Source: Phyllobacterium endophyticum (GTDB taxonomy: Bacteria; Pseudomonadota; Alphaproteobacteria; Rhizobiales; Rhizobiaceae). Taken from it: DNA of 64,000 nucleotides. Below the pieces are notes generated by a model. That model made no database searches and had not been told where the DNA came from. It saw only the letters and a program-made list of their open reading frames with translations. Numbering within the stretch: the first letter of the stretch is position 1; every line of letters starts with the position of its first letter. This document shows positions 63,744 through 64,000 of the stretch, one piece after another. The DNA lies in NCBI RefSeq assembly GCF_003010935.1, contig NZ_PGGN01000001.1:1550001-1614000 (forward strand), written 5' to 3'. A program made the translations under genes and the position numbers.

Positions 63744-64000
63744 TATCTACATGGTAGATTTCGAACCCACCAAGGGCCACGAACAACAGCGACGCCCCGC
63801 ATTGGCGATTTCATCATTCATGTTCAACCGCGCAACCGGAACGATGATCGTTGTTCCCATCAGAAGCGATGGAAATTTCTCCAGAAACTTGGGCATATCC
63901 GTCGAGATAACAGGCACGAAAAAGATTACCGGACGTGCATTGAGCGGGCAGGTTCGCGTGCTCGACATAAAGGCGGGTGCTGGCCAGATTGTTGATAAAG
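63730..64000 (+). CDS. PemK/MazF family toxin, 3' end outside window
   Basis: The frame starts at GTG 63730 with ggagg 10 bases upstream and is open to the window edge (90 residues seen). The opening, NRGDIYMVDFEPTKGHEQQRRPALAIS, has the conserved RGDIY...DFxPxxGxEQ-RPALVIS pattern of the MazF/PemK endoribonuclease fold; TMIVVPIRS and TGRALSGQVRVLD follow as expected. MazF-type toxins cut mRNA at short sequence motifs. It overlaps the antitoxin remnant by 14 bases, a usual arrangement. Confidence 0.88.
   Translation, partial: MNRGDIYMVDFEPTKGHEQQRRPALAISSFMFNRATGTMIVVPIRSDGNFSRNLGISVEITGTKKITGRALSGQVRVLDIKAGAGQIVDK

Overview
The window looks like a chromosomal segment of an alphaproteobacterium of the order Hyphomicrobiales (Rhizobiales), most like the Phyllobacterium/Brucella/Rhizobium group. 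The evidence is a MucR/Ros regulator, the order-typical conserved families DUF6456, DUF5330, DUF1491 and DUF2336, a free-standing DnaA domain-IV protein, and a moderately high GC content. No rRNA, tRNA or CRISPR array was recognised. Both ends are cut inside genes: a large RTX protein on the left and a PemK/MazF toxin on the right.

Region 1-26 kb is accessory and surface/secretion oriented. It holds a giant RTX repeat protein, a family I.3 (RTX) lipase broken by a one-base frameshift, a four-gene archaic chaperone-usher pilus operon, and, further right, a serralysin-like metalloprotease and a small RTX protein. Between them (11.7-22.2 kb) lies the most interesting locus. It encodes a TonB-dependent receptor with its own TonB/ExbB/ExbD, an SbmA/BacA/YddA-class ABC transporter, a cytosolic thioredoxin fused to an unrecognised domain, and a cytosolic prolyl oligopeptidase, and it closes with a strong terminator. 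The receptor and the ABC transporter each have a homologous leader of about 320 bp ending in a conserved hairpin just before the ribosome-binding site. A decayed 204-bp copy of the ABC gene sits between them. My inference is a peptide import, reduction and cleavage route built like the uptake pathway for peptides such as microcin J25.

Region 26-38.6 kb is mixed. It has exonuclease III, an orphan sulfonate-type binding protein, a two-gene cytochrome c operon, several small His/Arg-rich secreted proteins, a response regulator, a sulfotransferase-like protein, a molybdopterin-like secreted protein overlapping a histidine kinase, a BrnT/BrnA toxin-antitoxin pair with a visible operator, Fe/Mn superoxide dismutase, a branched-chain aminotransferase and an L,D-transpeptidase.

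Region 38.7-45.6 kb holds two tandem GH92 alpha-mannosidase lipoproteins. Their catalytic domains are divergent, but the DNA encoding their lipid anchor and coiled-coil stalk is almost identical.

Region 45.6-64 kb is mostly conserved chromosomal backbone: small secreted proteins, a DUF1326/DUF2182 pair, oligopeptidase B, MsrB, MucR, the DnaA-IV/DUF6456 pair, SufE, a PleC/DivJ-type histidine kinase with a peptidoglycan-binding partner, DUF1491, DUF2336, a DUF1254/DUF1214 pair and a bifunctional penicillin-binding protein. The right end carries a PemK/MazF-type toxin whose antitoxin gene appears to have lost its DNA-binding half through frameshifts.
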